NCBI RefSeq assembly: GCF_000737325.1
Contig: NZ_CP011125.1
Location: 9,486,001 to 9,550,000 of the forward strand
DNA length: 64,000 bases
Origin: Sandaracinus amylolyticus
GTDB taxonomy: Bacteria; Myxococcota_A; Polyangia; Polyangiales; Sandaracinaceae
Reading direction: 5' to 3'
How positions within the stretch are numbered: the stretch's first letter is position 1; every line of letters begins with the position of its first letter. A model generated the notes under the pieces. The model was given only the letters and a program-made list of their open reading frames with translations, made no database searches and had not been told where the DNA came from. Positions 43,624 through 53,848 of the stretch are shown one piece after another. The position numbers were made by a program, and so were the translations under genes.

Positions 43624-43863
43624 TCAGTCCTGGGTGCAGAGACCGCGCGCGGGGTCGCCCGTGCGCGGCGTGCACGACCAGCCCTCGGGGCAACCGGTCG
43701 ATTGCGCATCGGGTCGACAACGGCGCGTGCAGTACGGCGCGCCCTCGCTCGCACCGCAGACGAGCACGTCCTCGCAGTCGTCGTGCGACGTGCACTCCGA
43801 GCCGAGATGGCCGGTGTTGCACCCGGCGAGGAGCACGACGAAGAGCGAGAGCGCGAGCCTCAT
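43624..43863 (-). CDS. Small cysteine-rich lipoprotein
   Basis: 79 residues. The lipoprotein signal ends LLAGC (Cys15). The mature part has eight more cysteines spaced like a small disulfide-knotted module (SECTSHDDCEDVLVCG, YCTRRCRPDAQSTGCPEGWSCTP, GLC). Such modules recur at the ends of many myxobacterial lipoproteins, but here the module stands alone. Function is unknown. It is convergent with the sigma54 activator, one base between the stops. Confidence 0.7.
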   Translation of the reverse strand: MRLALSLFVVLLAGCNTGHLGSECTSHDDCEDVLVCGASEGAPYCTRRCRPDAQSTGCPEGWSCTPRTGDPARGLCTQD

Positions 43864-43981
43864 CTCGAGCAGACTGCCACGCCGCTCGGCAGCGTCGAGA
43901 CCGAGGTCTCGGCCGGTGCCGGTCCGCGGTGGTCGGCGCGCATCCGCAATCGGATTCTGCTCGGCGCGGCTTCGGGGTGAA

Positions 43982-44761
43982 TCACCCGGGCAGCGCGAGG
44001 AGTGATCGCGTGCTCGCGCGCATCCGCGCCTCGGCCCACGCGGGGAACATCCCCGCGAGCCGCAGGAACGCGCGGAACACCGGGCTCGCAGCGTACGCGC
44101 GCGGCGCGCGATCGATCGCGCGCACCAGCTCGGTCGCGACGTAGTCGGCGCGCAGCGCGATCACTCCGTCGAAGCGCGTCGTCGCGAGCGCGTGCTCGGT
44201 GTCGGTGTGGCTCGGGAGGAACACGACGATGCGCACGCCGTGCTGCGCGACCTCGCCGCGCAGCGCATGCGACCACGCGTTGAGCGCGGCCTTGCTCCCG
44301 CAGTAGCTCGCGACCGTCGGGCACGGGATCGCGCCGACGATCGACGACACGTTCACGATCGTCCCGCGCCGCCGCGCGATCATCGAGGGCAACACCGCGC
44401 GCGCCACCCGCAGCGCGCCGAAGTAGTTCACGTCCATCTCGCGCCGCTGCGACGTCGGATCCTGCGCGAGGAACGGCGCCTGGTGGAACACACCCGCGTT
44501 GTTCACGAGCACGTCGATGGGCCCGGCGGCGAGCGCGCGCTCGATCGCGCTCGACACGCTCGCGTCGTCGGTGACGTCGCACCGGACGACCATCGCGTCG
44601 GCACCGCGCGCGAGGACCTCCCGCGCGACCTCGCGCAGCGCGTCCTCGTCGCGCGCGGCGAGCACGAGACGATCACCACGCCGCGCGAGCGCGAGCGCCG
44701 TCGCGCGCCCGATGCCGCGCGATGCGCCGGTGACGAGGACACGACGAGACGAGCCAGCCAT
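43982..44761 (-). CDS. Short-chain dehydrogenase/reductase
   Basis: 259 residues. The cofactor motif is VLVTGASRGIGRATALALA. Other landmarks are CDVTD, VLVNNAGVF, IVNVSSIVGAIP and the catalytic pair in YCGSKAALNAW (YxxxK). GGAGG lies five bases before ATG 44761, which decides the start. The basic segment after the TGASRGIG motif suggests NADPH use. The C-terminal 60 residues after the active site are consistent with membrane association (FRAFLRLAGMFPAWAEARM). It is divergent from the AraC-type gene at 44862. Confidence 0.85.
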   Translation of the reverse strand: MAGSSRRVLVTGASRGIGRATALALARRGDRLVLAARDEDALREVAREVLARGADAMVVRCDVTDDASVSSAIERALAAGPIDVLVNNAGVFHQAPFLAQDPTSQRREMDVNYFGALRVARAVLPSMIARRRGTIVNVSSIVGAIPCPTVASYCGSKAALNAWSHALRGEVAQHGVRIVVFLPSHTDTEHALATTRFDGVIALRADYVATELVRAIDRAPRAYAASPVFRAFLRLAGMFPAWAEARMRASTRSLLALPG

Positions 44762-44810
44762 TCGAACCTCCTCTGCGAACCGGACGATGTCGTCGCGCCG
44801 CGCGCGCCGC

Positions 44811-44846
44811 TTCTCCTCGCTTGCGCTTCGGTTCTCCTGGCTTGCT
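44811..44846. promoter_or_regulatory. Direct repeat TTCTCCT(C/G)GCTTGC, 21-bp spacing: AraC-type operator
   Basis: Two copies start at 44811 and 44832, exactly two helical turns apart and on the same face, the usual arrangement for AraC-family half-sites. They lie in the 100-bp divergent region between the SDR and AraC genes and end 15 bp before the AraC start. Confidence 0.6.
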
Positions 44847-44861
44847 ACGCTCGATCGCCGC

Positions 44862-45797
44862 GTGACGAGCACCGACTACAGGCCTCGCGTCGAGCGTGCG
44901 ATCCGCTTCATCGGCGAGAACCTCGATCGGCCGATCACGCTCGCCGAGGTCGCGAAGGTCGCGCACCTCAGCGAGTACCACTTCCACCGCATCTTCGCGG
45001 CGATCACCGGTGAGCCGATCGGGCGCTTCGTCACCCGACGTCGCCTCGAGCTCGCCGCGCTGCGCCTCGCGTACGAGCCCTCGCGCAGCGTCACCGAGAT
45101 CGCGCTCGCGGTCGGATACTCGTCGACGTCGAATTTCTCGAAGGCGTTCAGCGCCCACTTCGGGTGCGCGCCGAGCCGGGTGCGCCATCCCGATCCCGAT
45201 CTTCCGCCCGCGCTCGGAAAGCTCACGCGCACGTACGGCGCGCGCTTCGACCCCGCCGCGCTCTACGTGCTGCCGCCCGACGCCGACGAGGCGACGCGAC
45301 GTCGCGAGCACGACGCGCTCGCGAAGAGCGTGCGCTGGGTCGACTTCGCCGGGCTCGACGTCGCGTGCCTCGCGAGCGCCGAGGGCTACGACCTCCCCGC
45401 GCTCGAGCGAACGTGGGACGAGCTCATCGCGCGCGGTCGCGCGCTCGGCGTCTGCGACGACGCGGTCGACGCGTACGGCATGGCGTTCGACAGCCCGCGC
45501 GTGACCGCGCCCGAGCTCTGCCGCTACCACGCGTGCGTGCCGTGCCCCGCGGACGTCGCGCTCCCCGCGCCGCTCTTCCGCGGTCGCATCCCCGCAGGTC
45601 GCTACGCGGTGTTCCGCTACGCGGGCGACGTGACGGCCGTCGAGGAGACGTACCGGCGCATCTACTCGGTGTGGCTCCCGCGCAGTGGGGTCGTCGCCGA
45701 CGACTTCGTCGCGGTCGACCACTACGTGAACGACGGACCGGTCGCGGGGAGCGTCGACTTCGAGATCTGGATCAAGGTCCGCGCGCGCGAGCCCTGA
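44862..45797 (+). CDS. AraC-family regulator with GyrI-like effector domain
   Basis: 311 residues from GTG 44862. The DNA-binding domain is N-terminal: AIRFIGENLDRPITLAEVAKVAHLSEYHFHRIFAAITGEPIGRFVTRRRLE, then VTEIALAVGYSSTSNFSKAFSAHFG. A linker leads to a GyrI/SOUL-like small-molecule-binding domain (residues about 150-311, VRWVDFAGLDVACLASAEGYD, IPAGRYAVFRYAGDV). This is the SoxS/Rob-like order. TACGCT sits ten bases before the GTG and no SD is seen. It is divergent from the SDR gene and probably controls it. Confidence 0.85.
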   Translation: MTSTDYRPRVERAIRFIGENLDRPITLAEVAKVAHLSEYHFHRIFAAITGEPIGRFVTRRRLELAALRLAYEPSRSVTEIALAVGYSSTSNFSKAFSAHFGCAPSRVRHPDPDLPPALGKLTRTYGARFDPAALYVLPPDADEATRRREHDALAKSVRWVDFAGLDVACLASAEGYDLPALERTWDELIARGRALGVCDDAVDAYGMAFDSPRVTAPELCRYHACVPCPADVALPAPLFRGRIPAGRYAVFRYAGDVTAVEETYRRIYSVWLPRSGVVADDFVAVDHYVNDGPVAGSVDFEIWIKVRAREP

Positions 45798-45897
45798 CGG
45801 CGCACGACGCGCTCCGCGGCGCGGCGCACGCTCCGCTCCGATCCGCGGGATCACCTGCGAAAGTGCAGCGGATCGGTTGTTGCGAACTGCCACGCTC

Positions 45898-47667
45898 GTG
45901 ACCGTGATCGCCAAGGTCTCGAGCGCGACCCCGAGCGCGCCCGAGCCCAGCTCGGGCACGCGGGCCGTCACGCCCGCGCGGTTCGGGCGCTACGTCCTGC
46001 TCGGGCTGCTCGGACGCGGGGGCATGGCGGACGTGCACCTCGCGCTCGTCAGCAGTCCAGGCGCGGTGCGTCGCCTCGTCGTCGTGAAGACGCCGCGCGC
46101 GCACCTGCTCGACAGCCCGCAGCACGTCGGCATGTTCCTCGACGAGGCGCGCGCGCTCTCGGCGCTCGCGCACCCGAACCTGCTGCAGATCCACGACACG
46201 GGCTTCGAGGACGCGCAGACGTACATCGCGGCCGAGTACCTCGACGGCCTCACGCTCTCCGAGCTGCTCTCGGAGTGCGAGCGCGCCAAGACCCGCGTGC
46301 CGGTCGCGGTCGTCGTGAAGATCGTCTCGGAGGTCGCGGCCGCGCTCGCCTACGCGCACCAAGCGAAGGCGCTCGACGGAACGCCGCTGCACCTCGTGCA
46401 CCGCGACGTGAGCCCGCCGAACGTGATGGTGCTGCGCAGCGGCATCGCGAAGCTGATCGACTTCGGCGTCGCGAAGACGGCGCGCAACGTGGTCGGCACC
46501 GAGGTCGGCCACGTGAAGGGCAAGTTCCGCTACGTCGCGCCCGAGCTCGTGAGCGGCGAGCGGCCGAGCTCGTCGGCCGACGTGTGGTCGCTCGGCGTGT
46601 TGCTGTGGGAGTGCCTCACCGGGCGTCGTCTGTTCCGCGGCAAGGGCGCGTTCGAGGTGCTCACCAAGGTGCGCAACTCGCCGATCGTCCCGCCCTCGCA
46701 GCTCGCGCCCGACGGCGACGCGACGCTCGACGCGATCGTGCTGCGCGCGCTCGATCGCTCGCCCGAGACGCGCTGCTCGATGCGCGAGCTGCACGCCGAT
46801 CTCGTGCGATGGCTCGCGACGCGCGCGCCGCACGTGTCGTCGACCGAGGTCGCGGCGTTCGTGAACGGCGCGGGCCACGTGCTCCTCGACGCGCGCGACG
46901 CGCAGATCCGCGAGTGGCTGCGCGCGATCGACGCGACGCCGAGCCCGATCAGCGTGAACGCGACGCCCGACGGGCGAGCGCGCGTGGAGGTGCCCCCGCC
47001 TCCCCCGCTGCCTTCCGATCTCGTGGCGCTCACGGCGTCGAGCCCGAGCCCGTGGTCGCTCGGCGCGATGCGCGCGAAGCTGCGCGCGTGGCGCGTCGAA
47101 CCGTCGCACGTGATCGCGGCGTGCGTCGGTGCGCTGGCGACGGTCGCGCTGGTCGCGGTGACGACGCGCGGCAGCGACGACGCACCGTCGATCGCGCCGG
47201 TCCAGGTCGAAGCGCCGGTCGTCGCGGCTCCGGTCGTCTCGCCCGCGCCGGTCGCGCCCGCAGCGGTCGAGGTCCCGGAGCCGGAGCCCGAGCTCGCGGT
47301 GGAGGAAGCGCCGCCCGAGCCGCGCCCGCGCCGTGCACGTCGCGGTCGGCGCGCCCAGCCGCGCGTCACGACGCCGGCGCCGGCGACGCGCATCGCCCCG
47401 GCGCGCCCGGCGCGCACCAACGACACGCTGCACACCGTGCTCGCGCGCGCTCGTGATCGCTTCCGCGCCGGGGACTTCCACCGCGCCGCCGTGGAGTACG
47501 CGGCCGCGTCGCGCATGTCACCGAGCGACGCGCGCATCTTCGCGGGGCTCGGCGCGGCGCGCCTCCGCGCCGGGGATCGCGACGGCGCCGCGCGCGCATA
47601 TCGGCGCGCGATGGCGCTCGCGCCGGGCAACGATCGGTACCGCGCCGCGCTCGCGTCGTTGCGCTGA
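45898..47667 (+). CDS. Transmembrane Ser/Thr protein kinase with C-terminal TPR
   Basis: 589 residues from GTG 45898; GTG 45904 and TTG 45877 are alternatives. The kinase domain is complete: LLGRGGMADVHLA (P-loop), VVVKTPRAHLL (Lys), LVHRDVSPPNVMV (catalytic loop), IDFGVAKT and YVAPELVSGERPSSSADVWSLGVLLWE. After a Pro-rich linker one membrane helix follows (about residues 404-423, VIAACVGALATVALVAVTT). A Pro/Glu/Ala-rich stretch and one or two TPRs end the protein (RARDRFRAGDFHRAAVEYAAASRMSP). The topology puts the TPRs in the periplasm. Its FHA-domain readers could include the proteins at 3475 and 7725. Confidence 0.88.
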   Translation: MTVIAKVSSATPSAPEPSSGTRAVTPARFGRYVLLGLLGRGGMADVHLALVSSPGAVRRLVVVKTPRAHLLDSPQHVGMFLDEARALSALAHPNLLQIHDTGFEDAQTYIAAEYLDGLTLSELLSECERAKTRVPVAVVVKIVSEVAAALAYAHQAKALDGTPLHLVHRDVSPPNVMVLRSGIAKLIDFGVAKTARNVVGTEVGHVKGKFRYVAPELVSGERPSSSADVWSLGVLLWECLTGRRLFRGKGAFEVLTKVRNSPIVPPSQLAPDGDATLDAIVLRALDRSPETRCSMRELHADLVRWLATRAPHVSSTEVAAFVNGAGHVLLDARDAQIREWLRAIDATPSPISVNATPDGRARVEVPPPPPLPSDLVALTASSPSPWSLGAMRAKLRAWRVEPSHVIAACVGALATVALVAVTTRGSDDAPSIAPVQVEAPVVAAPVVSPAPVAPAAVEVPEPEPELAVEEAPPEPRPRRARRGRRAQPRVTTPAPATRIAPARPARTNDTLHTVLARARDRFRAGDFHRAAVEYAAASRMSPSDARIFAGLGAARLRAGDRDGAARAYRRAMALAPGNDRYRAALASLR

Positions 47668-47668
47668 G

Positions 47669-48394
47669 TCATTCACCCAGTCGATGGGTGCGCGGCGATC
47701 CATCGACCTCGTCGGTGGGAACCTCCGTGCACGCGCGACCGCCGCGTCCCTCGGCGCCGATCGTGATCGCGCCGAGCACGCGCCCGTGGTCGTCGACGAC
47801 CTCGTAGCCTCCGATGGCGAGCGGCGGAAGCGCGCAGCGCGCGACGCGATCACCGAACGCCGGCGAGCACGTGACGATGCGCGCTGGCGCCGACTCCGCG
47901 CGCAGCACGATCCGACCGTCCACCAGCTCGGCGCGGCAACGCTCGACGAATTCCGAGCCAGCACAGGGATCTCCGTCGCGCACGACGAGATCGATCACGA
48001 CCGGCGCCGCGCACGACGGCTCGACGTCGGCGCAGAGCTCGTCGATGCCGCGCAGCGGCTCCCATGGACCGTCGGGCTCGGCCTCGAGCGCGACCTCGCA
48101 GGTGCCCGGAGCGGGATCGACGATCCGCTCGACGAACGGGAGCCGCATCGGCCACCACACGAAGACGAGCGGCCCGCTCGGCGCCGCACCTTCGCACGCG
48201 ACGGCGTGCGTCCCGGCGTGCGCCTCACCGCACGCCGGACGCACGGCCCACACCGATGCGTCTCCCTGCATCTCGCACGCGGCGAGCCCTGCGCCGACCA
48301 CGAACGCGATCGACGCGCCGCTCGCATCGCGGCACGCCCCGTGGGGCCACACCGCGCGGTCGGCGTCGCAAGCCACGCCCGACCCGAGTGGCAC
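47669..48394 (-). CDS. Cysteine-rich exported protein, 5' end uncertain
   Basis: 241 residues from GTG 48394, but the true protein is probably longer. The frame upstream of the GTG reads AWWASLALTWAGCHASHELEI, a typical lipoprotein signal with a WAGC lipobox. It has no ATG, GTG or TTG to start it: an ATG at 48484 is followed after two codons by an in-frame TGA (48473-48475). Either a nonsense change or sequence error lies there, or a non-standard start is used. The mature part carries about 14 cysteines (GSGVACDADRAVWPHGACRDASG and others) and shows no known domain. It is convergent with the kinase gene, with one base between the stops. Confidence 0.55.
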   Translation of the reverse strand: MPLGSGVACDADRAVWPHGACRDASGASIAFVVGAGLAACEMQGDASVWAVRPACGEAHAGTHAVACEGAAPSGPLVFVWWPMRLPFVERIVDPAPGTCEVALEAEPDGPWEPLRGIDELCADVEPSCAAPVVIDLVVRDGDPCAGSEFVERCRAELVDGRIVLRAESAPARIVTCSPAFGDRVARCALPPLAIGGYEVVDDHGRVLGAITIGAEGRGGRACTEVPTDEVDGSPRTHRLGE

Positions 48395-48505
48395 CTCGCA
48401 CGTCGCTCCGATCTCGAGCTCGTGCGACGCATGACAGCCGGCCCACGTCAGAGCCAGCGAAGCCCACCACGCTCACTGCGACATGAGCACATGGTACGCG
48501 ACGCC

Positions 48506-49282
48506 TCAGCGCAGCGTCGCGAGGAGCTCGACGAGCGCGCGCGCGGTCGGCGCGGCGGACGCCGGGTTCTGGCCGGTCACGAGGCGCGCGTCGACCGCGA
48601 CGCGCGGCTGCCACCGCGGCGCAGTGACGAGGTGCGCGCCGCGCTCGCGCAGCGCGCTCTCGAGCAGGAACGGCACGACGCGATCGAGCTGCACCGCGCG
48701 CTCCTCGTCGTCGGTGAACGCGCTCACGGTGCGCCCCGCGACCAGCGGTCGACCGTCCGCGAGCCGCACGTTCACCAGCGCCGCGGGCCCGTGACAGACC
48801 GCGGCGACCGCGCCGCCACGCTCGTAGATCGCCGCGGTGACGCGCTGGAACGCGACGTCGTCGGGGAGATCCCACATCGCGCCGTGCCCGCCCGCGAAGA
48901 AGATCGCGGCGTAGCGCGAGGGGTCCACGTCGCGCGACGCGATGCTCGCGTGCAGGCGCGCGACCAGCGCCGCGTCGTCGAGGAATCGCGCGACGGCGGG
49001 CACGCTTCGATCGACTCCGTCGAGCGGCACGCGCCCTCCGCGCACCGACGCGAATTCCACGTCGTAGCCCGCGTCGACGAACACCTCGTAGGGCTCGGCG
49101 ATCTCGGGCAGGTACGCGCCGGTGGGCTCGCCGGTGTCGCCCTTGCGGTCGTGGCTCGTCGTCGCGATCAGGATCGTCGGTCGCTGGGTCATCTGGCTCT
49201 CCGGTTCTCGTGCGGTGTCGTCGTGTCGCGGTGCGCAGCACGCGAGCAATGCGAGCGCGAGCACCGATCGATGGCTCGTCAT
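48506..49282 (-). CDS. DJ-1/PfpI-family protein (class I glutamine amidotransferase-like)
   Basis: 258 residues. The nucleophile elbow is AAVCHGPAALVNVRL. FFAGGHGAMWDLPDD, FASVRGG and VTGQNPASAAPTA are typical of the Hsp31-like/glyoxalase III branch. Members detoxify methylglyoxal or act as chaperones and proteases. ATG 49282 gives a lipoprotein signal (LALALLACC). However, an ATG at 49192 has a strong GGAGAG four bases upstream and would give a cytoplasmic protein of 228 residues starting TQRPTILIATTSHD. Both may be used. It is divergent from the LysR gene at 49358. Confidence 0.8.
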   Translation of the reverse strand: MTSHRSVLALALLACCAPRHDDTAREPESQMTQRPTILIATTSHDRKGDTGEPTGAYLPEIAEPYEVFVDAGYDVEFASVRGGRVPLDGVDRSVPAVARFLDDAALVARLHASIASRDVDPSRYAAIFFAGGHGAMWDLPDDVAFQRVTAAIYERGGAVAAVCHGPAALVNVRLADGRPLVAGRTVSAFTDDEERAVQLDRVVPFLLESALRERGAHLVTAPRWQPRVAVDARLVTGQNPASAAPTARALVELLATLR

Positions 49283-49333
49283 GCGAGAGGTGTACGGACG
49301 CGCGCGCTGCGGCGTGAGAGGCGCGACGGGTCA

Positions 49334-49356
49334 TTCAGTTGTACGTATCGATTGAA
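49334..49356. promoter_or_regulatory. LysR-type operator TTCAGT-N11-ATTGAA
   Basis: An imperfect inverted repeat (five of six positions) with the classical T-N11-A spacing. It lies immediately before the ATG of the LysR gene, inside the 75-bp divergent region shared with the DJ-1-type gene. It fits autoregulation plus control of the DJ-1 gene. Confidence 0.6.
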
Positions 49357-49357
49357 G

Positions 49358-50254
49358 ATGACCGCGCTGCCTCCGCTCCCGCACCTCGAGGCGTTCTGCC
49401 GGACGTACGAGCTCGGGAGCTTCACCCGCGCGGCGCGCGCCCTCGCGCTCACGCCCCAGGCGGTGAGCCGGAGCGTCGCGCGGCTCGAGGAGGAGCTCGG
49501 GGCGACGTTGTTCCGCCGCACCACGCGCAGCCTCGCCGCGACCGACGAGGGCCGTCGCTACTACGAGCACGCCGCGCAGGCGATCGCCCTCTTGCGCGCG
49601 GGCGGCGAGGCCATGCGCGAGAAGCGCAACACGCCGTCGGGCCTGGTGCGCATCAGCGTCCCCACGACCTACGGGCTCTCCCGGTTCGCGCCGCGCCTGG
49701 GCGAGTTCCAGCGTCTCAACCCGCACGTACAAGTGGAGATGCAGGTCTCGAATCACAACGTCGACTTCGTGCGCGACGGGTGCGACCTCGCGATCCGGCA
49801 CGGCACGATCGCCGACCACTCGCTGGTCGCGCGGCGCCTCGGCACGTTCCCGCTCGCGATCGTCGCGAGCCCGGCGTACCTCGCGCGTCGAGGCCGACCG
49901 CACACGCCCGACGATCTCGCGTCCCACGACTGCATCACGTTCGTGCTCCCGCGCACCGGTCGCGCGATGCCGTGGTCGGTCGGCTCGCCACCGCGCCGCA
50001 TCGAGCCGCTCGCGCGTTATCGCTGCGCCGAGGACATGGTCGGCGTGGTCGCGCTGGCGCGCGCAGGCCTCGGCCTCGCGCACGCGTACGTCTTCATGTT
50101 CGCCGACCACGTCCGCCGCGGAGAGCTCGTCGAGGTGCTCGAGGAGCACCGCGGCGCGAGCCGCCCGTTCTCGCTGGTCTATCCGCGCGCGACGGCGCGC
50201 TCGAGCGCGGTGCGCGCGATGATCGAGTTCATCGTCGCGACGCGCGAGCCGTGA
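49358..50254 (+). CDS. LysR-family transcriptional regulator
   Basis: 298 residues. DNA-binding domain: LEAFCRTYELGSFTRAARALALTPQAVSRSVARLEEELGATLFRRTTRSLAATDEG. The effector domain is of the CrgA/AaeR type (VRISVPTTYGLSRFAPRLGEFQRLNP, GCDLAIRHGTIADHSLVARRL). ATG 49358 has no strong SD. Its likely target is the divergent DJ-1/PfpI gene, an arrangement often seen for regulators of electrophile or aldehyde defence. A terminator-like hairpin follows the gene at 50327. Confidence 0.85.
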   Translation: MTALPPLPHLEAFCRTYELGSFTRAARALALTPQAVSRSVARLEEELGATLFRRTTRSLAATDEGRRYYEHAAQAIALLRAGGEAMREKRNTPSGLVRISVPTTYGLSRFAPRLGEFQRLNPHVQVEMQVSNHNVDFVRDGCDLAIRHGTIADHSLVARRLGTFPLAIVASPAYLARRGRPHTPDDLASHDCITFVLPRTGRAMPWSVGSPPRRIEPLARYRCAEDMVGVVALARAGLGLAHAYVFMFADHVRRGELVEVLEEHRGASRPFSLVYPRATARSSAVRAMIEFIVATREP

Positions 50255-50326
50255 GCGTCGGGGACGACGCCGAAGCCGCGAGGCCGAAGCCGAGCCCGAG
50301 CACGGTCGCGAGCCGAGCACGACGTC

Positions 50327-50354
50327 GAGGTCGCGACGCTCGCGTCGTGACCTC
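50327..50354. terminator. 12-bp-stem hairpin between convergent genes
   Basis: GAGGTCGCGACG and CGTCGTGACCTC pair around the loop CTCG with one G-T wobble. It lies in the 123-bp gap between the convergent LysR (end 50254) and Hsp70 (end 50378) genes. There is no T-run. Confidence 0.55.
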
Positions 50355-50377
50355 TCCCCGCGCGCCTCGCCGAAGCC

Positions 50378-52227
<1,850 letters not shown>

Positions 52228-52231
<4 letters not shown>

Positions 52232-52836
52232 AGCTCCACCTCCGCCGGCGCGATCACGCGCGCGTCGTGCCCCTCGGCCATCTTCGGCAGCTTCACGTCC
52301 TTCGCGCGCCAGCCGCGGTGCGCGAGCGTCCCCTTGAAGGGCGGCTCACCCACGACGTTGCCGGTCAGACGGATCGCCTTCGCGTCGAACCCCTTGTCCA
52401 GCGTCAACTTCGCGCCCTCGTCCTCGCTGCGCACCGGCTCGAGCGGCACGTGCTCGCGCAGCGCCTTGCGACAACCCTCGTGCACCACGCGCGCGGCCGC
52501 CCCGACCTGCGCATCCGAGAAGCTGGCCACGTCCTCCTCGAGGAAGTCCACGAAGCGACCTTCGCGCTGGAGCAGCGCGAGCAGCTGGAGCGCCGCGTCG
52601 GGCGTCGCCTCGCGCAGCACCGGCTTCTCGGGCTCCGGCTTCTTCTTCTCGGGCTCGACCTTCTTCTCGGGCTCGGGAGGGGGCGGGAGCGCGGGACGTC
52701 CCTCGCGCAGCCGCGCGACGCCGGCCGCGAAATCCGCATCGAACAACGTGCGGAAGTACGCGATCCACGCGAGCACGAAGAAGCGGAAGAAGAAGCCCGG
52801 TGCGGGCTGATCGTCGGTGTTCGTCGCCGTCGGCAT
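52228..52836 (-). CDS. DUF2760 protein, partner of the Hsp70
   Basis: 202 residues. The N-terminal segment FFFRFFVLAWIAYFRTLFDADFA is hydrophobic. A Lys/Glu/Pro stretch (PEPEKKVEPEKKKPEPEKP) follows. The conserved core is ALQLLALLQREGRFVDFLEEDVASFSDAQVGAAARVVHEGCRKAL, typical of DUF2760. The C-terminus (GTLAHRGWRAKDVKLP) is also family-typical. It is first in the operon and overlaps the Hsp70 start (ATGA). It may be a specific client or co-chaperone. Confidence 0.85.
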
Positions 52837-53004
52837 GGGGCCGCTTGATTAGCACGAGACCCCCGGCGGATCCGAGGTATGGGCACGTGCGAGCAGCCCG
52901 TGGATCGCGGCACCGTTCCACAGGGCCGCGAAAAAGATCCCGGGCGAGCACGATCGTCCTCGCGCCCCTTTTCTTCGGAGTGGGACCAAGCCCATGATGG
53001 GGTC

Positions 53005-53712
53005 ATGACGCACCGGGACGAGCTGCTTTCGATCCAGGCGCGCGTGGATGCTCAGCAGCGCGAGCTCGACGAGGCCAAGTCGGAGATCGCGCTGCTCCGC
53101 GCAGCCCACGCCCAGAAGACCCGTGAGGCGGAAGTGCTACGCCGCGAGCTCGACGAGCATCGCGGCGGCGTGCGCGCCGCCCACGAGAAGAGCGACGCGA
53201 CGAAGCTGGATGCCGCGGAGCACGACGTCGAAGGGCTCCGCTGGTCGATGCGCCTCGGCGCGTCGATCATGGCGGGTGTGGCGCTCGTCGGGTCGATGAT
53301 GCTCGCGGTGGGCGCATCGCGTGGCGCTTGCCACGGCGGGGCGCGCGCGTACGCGGCGACGAGCACCGCGGTCACCCCGCTCGTGCGCGACGGGCACGTC
53401 GTCGCGACGCACGGCCCCGAGGTCGTCGCGACGGGCGAGCAGTGCACCGTCGAGCGCATGCCGGTCGAGGGCGGCGGGTTCGACTGCCGCGTCGAGGTGC
53501 GCTGCGGTGGCGAGACGCTCTACGGCACGACGTTCGATACCGGGTACGTGCGCTGCGGCGGTCGCGAGGTCGTGCGCGACGCGGACGTGACGGCGCGCGA
53601 CGGCGATCCCGCGATGACGATGGATCTCGCGCGCGGCCGCGTGATCGTCGAAGAGCGCGTCGGGCTCGGCACGCAGCGCGTCGAGATCGCGCTCGATCCG
53701 ATCGTCGACTGA
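53005..53712 (+). CDS. Hypothetical membrane-anchored protein with N-terminal coiled coil
   Basis: 235 residues. Residues 1-65 form a coiled coil (LLSIQARVDAQQRELDEAKSEIALLRAAHAQKTREAEVL). One helix (about 82-102, MRLGASIMAGVALVGSMMLAVG) then leads to an exported beta-rich domain with CTVERMPVEGGGFDCRVEVRCGGETLYG and a further cysteine. No named family is recognised. The exported part has four closely placed cysteines and may be disulfide-bonded. The ATG follows an 11-bp palindrome CCCATGATGGG by three bases. Confidence 0.55.
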   Translation: MTHRDELLSIQARVDAQQRELDEAKSEIALLRAAHAQKTREAEVLRRELDEHRGGVRAAHEKSDATKLDAAEHDVEGLRWSMRLGASIMAGVALVGSMMLAVGASRGACHGGARAYAATSTAVTPLVRDGHVVATHGPEVVATGEQCTVERMPVEGGGFDCRVEVRCGGETLYGTTFDTGYVRCGGREVVRDADVTARDGDPAMTMDLARGRVIVEERVGLGTQRVEIALDPIVD

Positions 53713-53848
53713 GCGCGGGTCCCGACCGATCGACGAGCCCTCTCGCCGCGAGGCGCGAGGGCTCGTTTCGTTTCGCGACCTCGAGCGCGTGGCGTGGCGC
53801 CTCGGTTCGTGCGCCGGGCGCGCCGCGTGCTGGCGGGATCGCCACGCG

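Noticed and set aside
45877-45910. Sigma54-like TGGCAGTTCGCAACA on the minus strand
   Set aside because: The GC element is missing at the required ten-base spacing after GG.
52991-53001. CCCATGATGGG as a third copy of the activator palindrome
   Set aside because: It shares only the CATGATG core; the outer bases differ (GCC/GGG instead of GTTC/GAAC), and no sigma54 promoter follows. The spacing before the ATG at 53005 does not suit an enhancer site.
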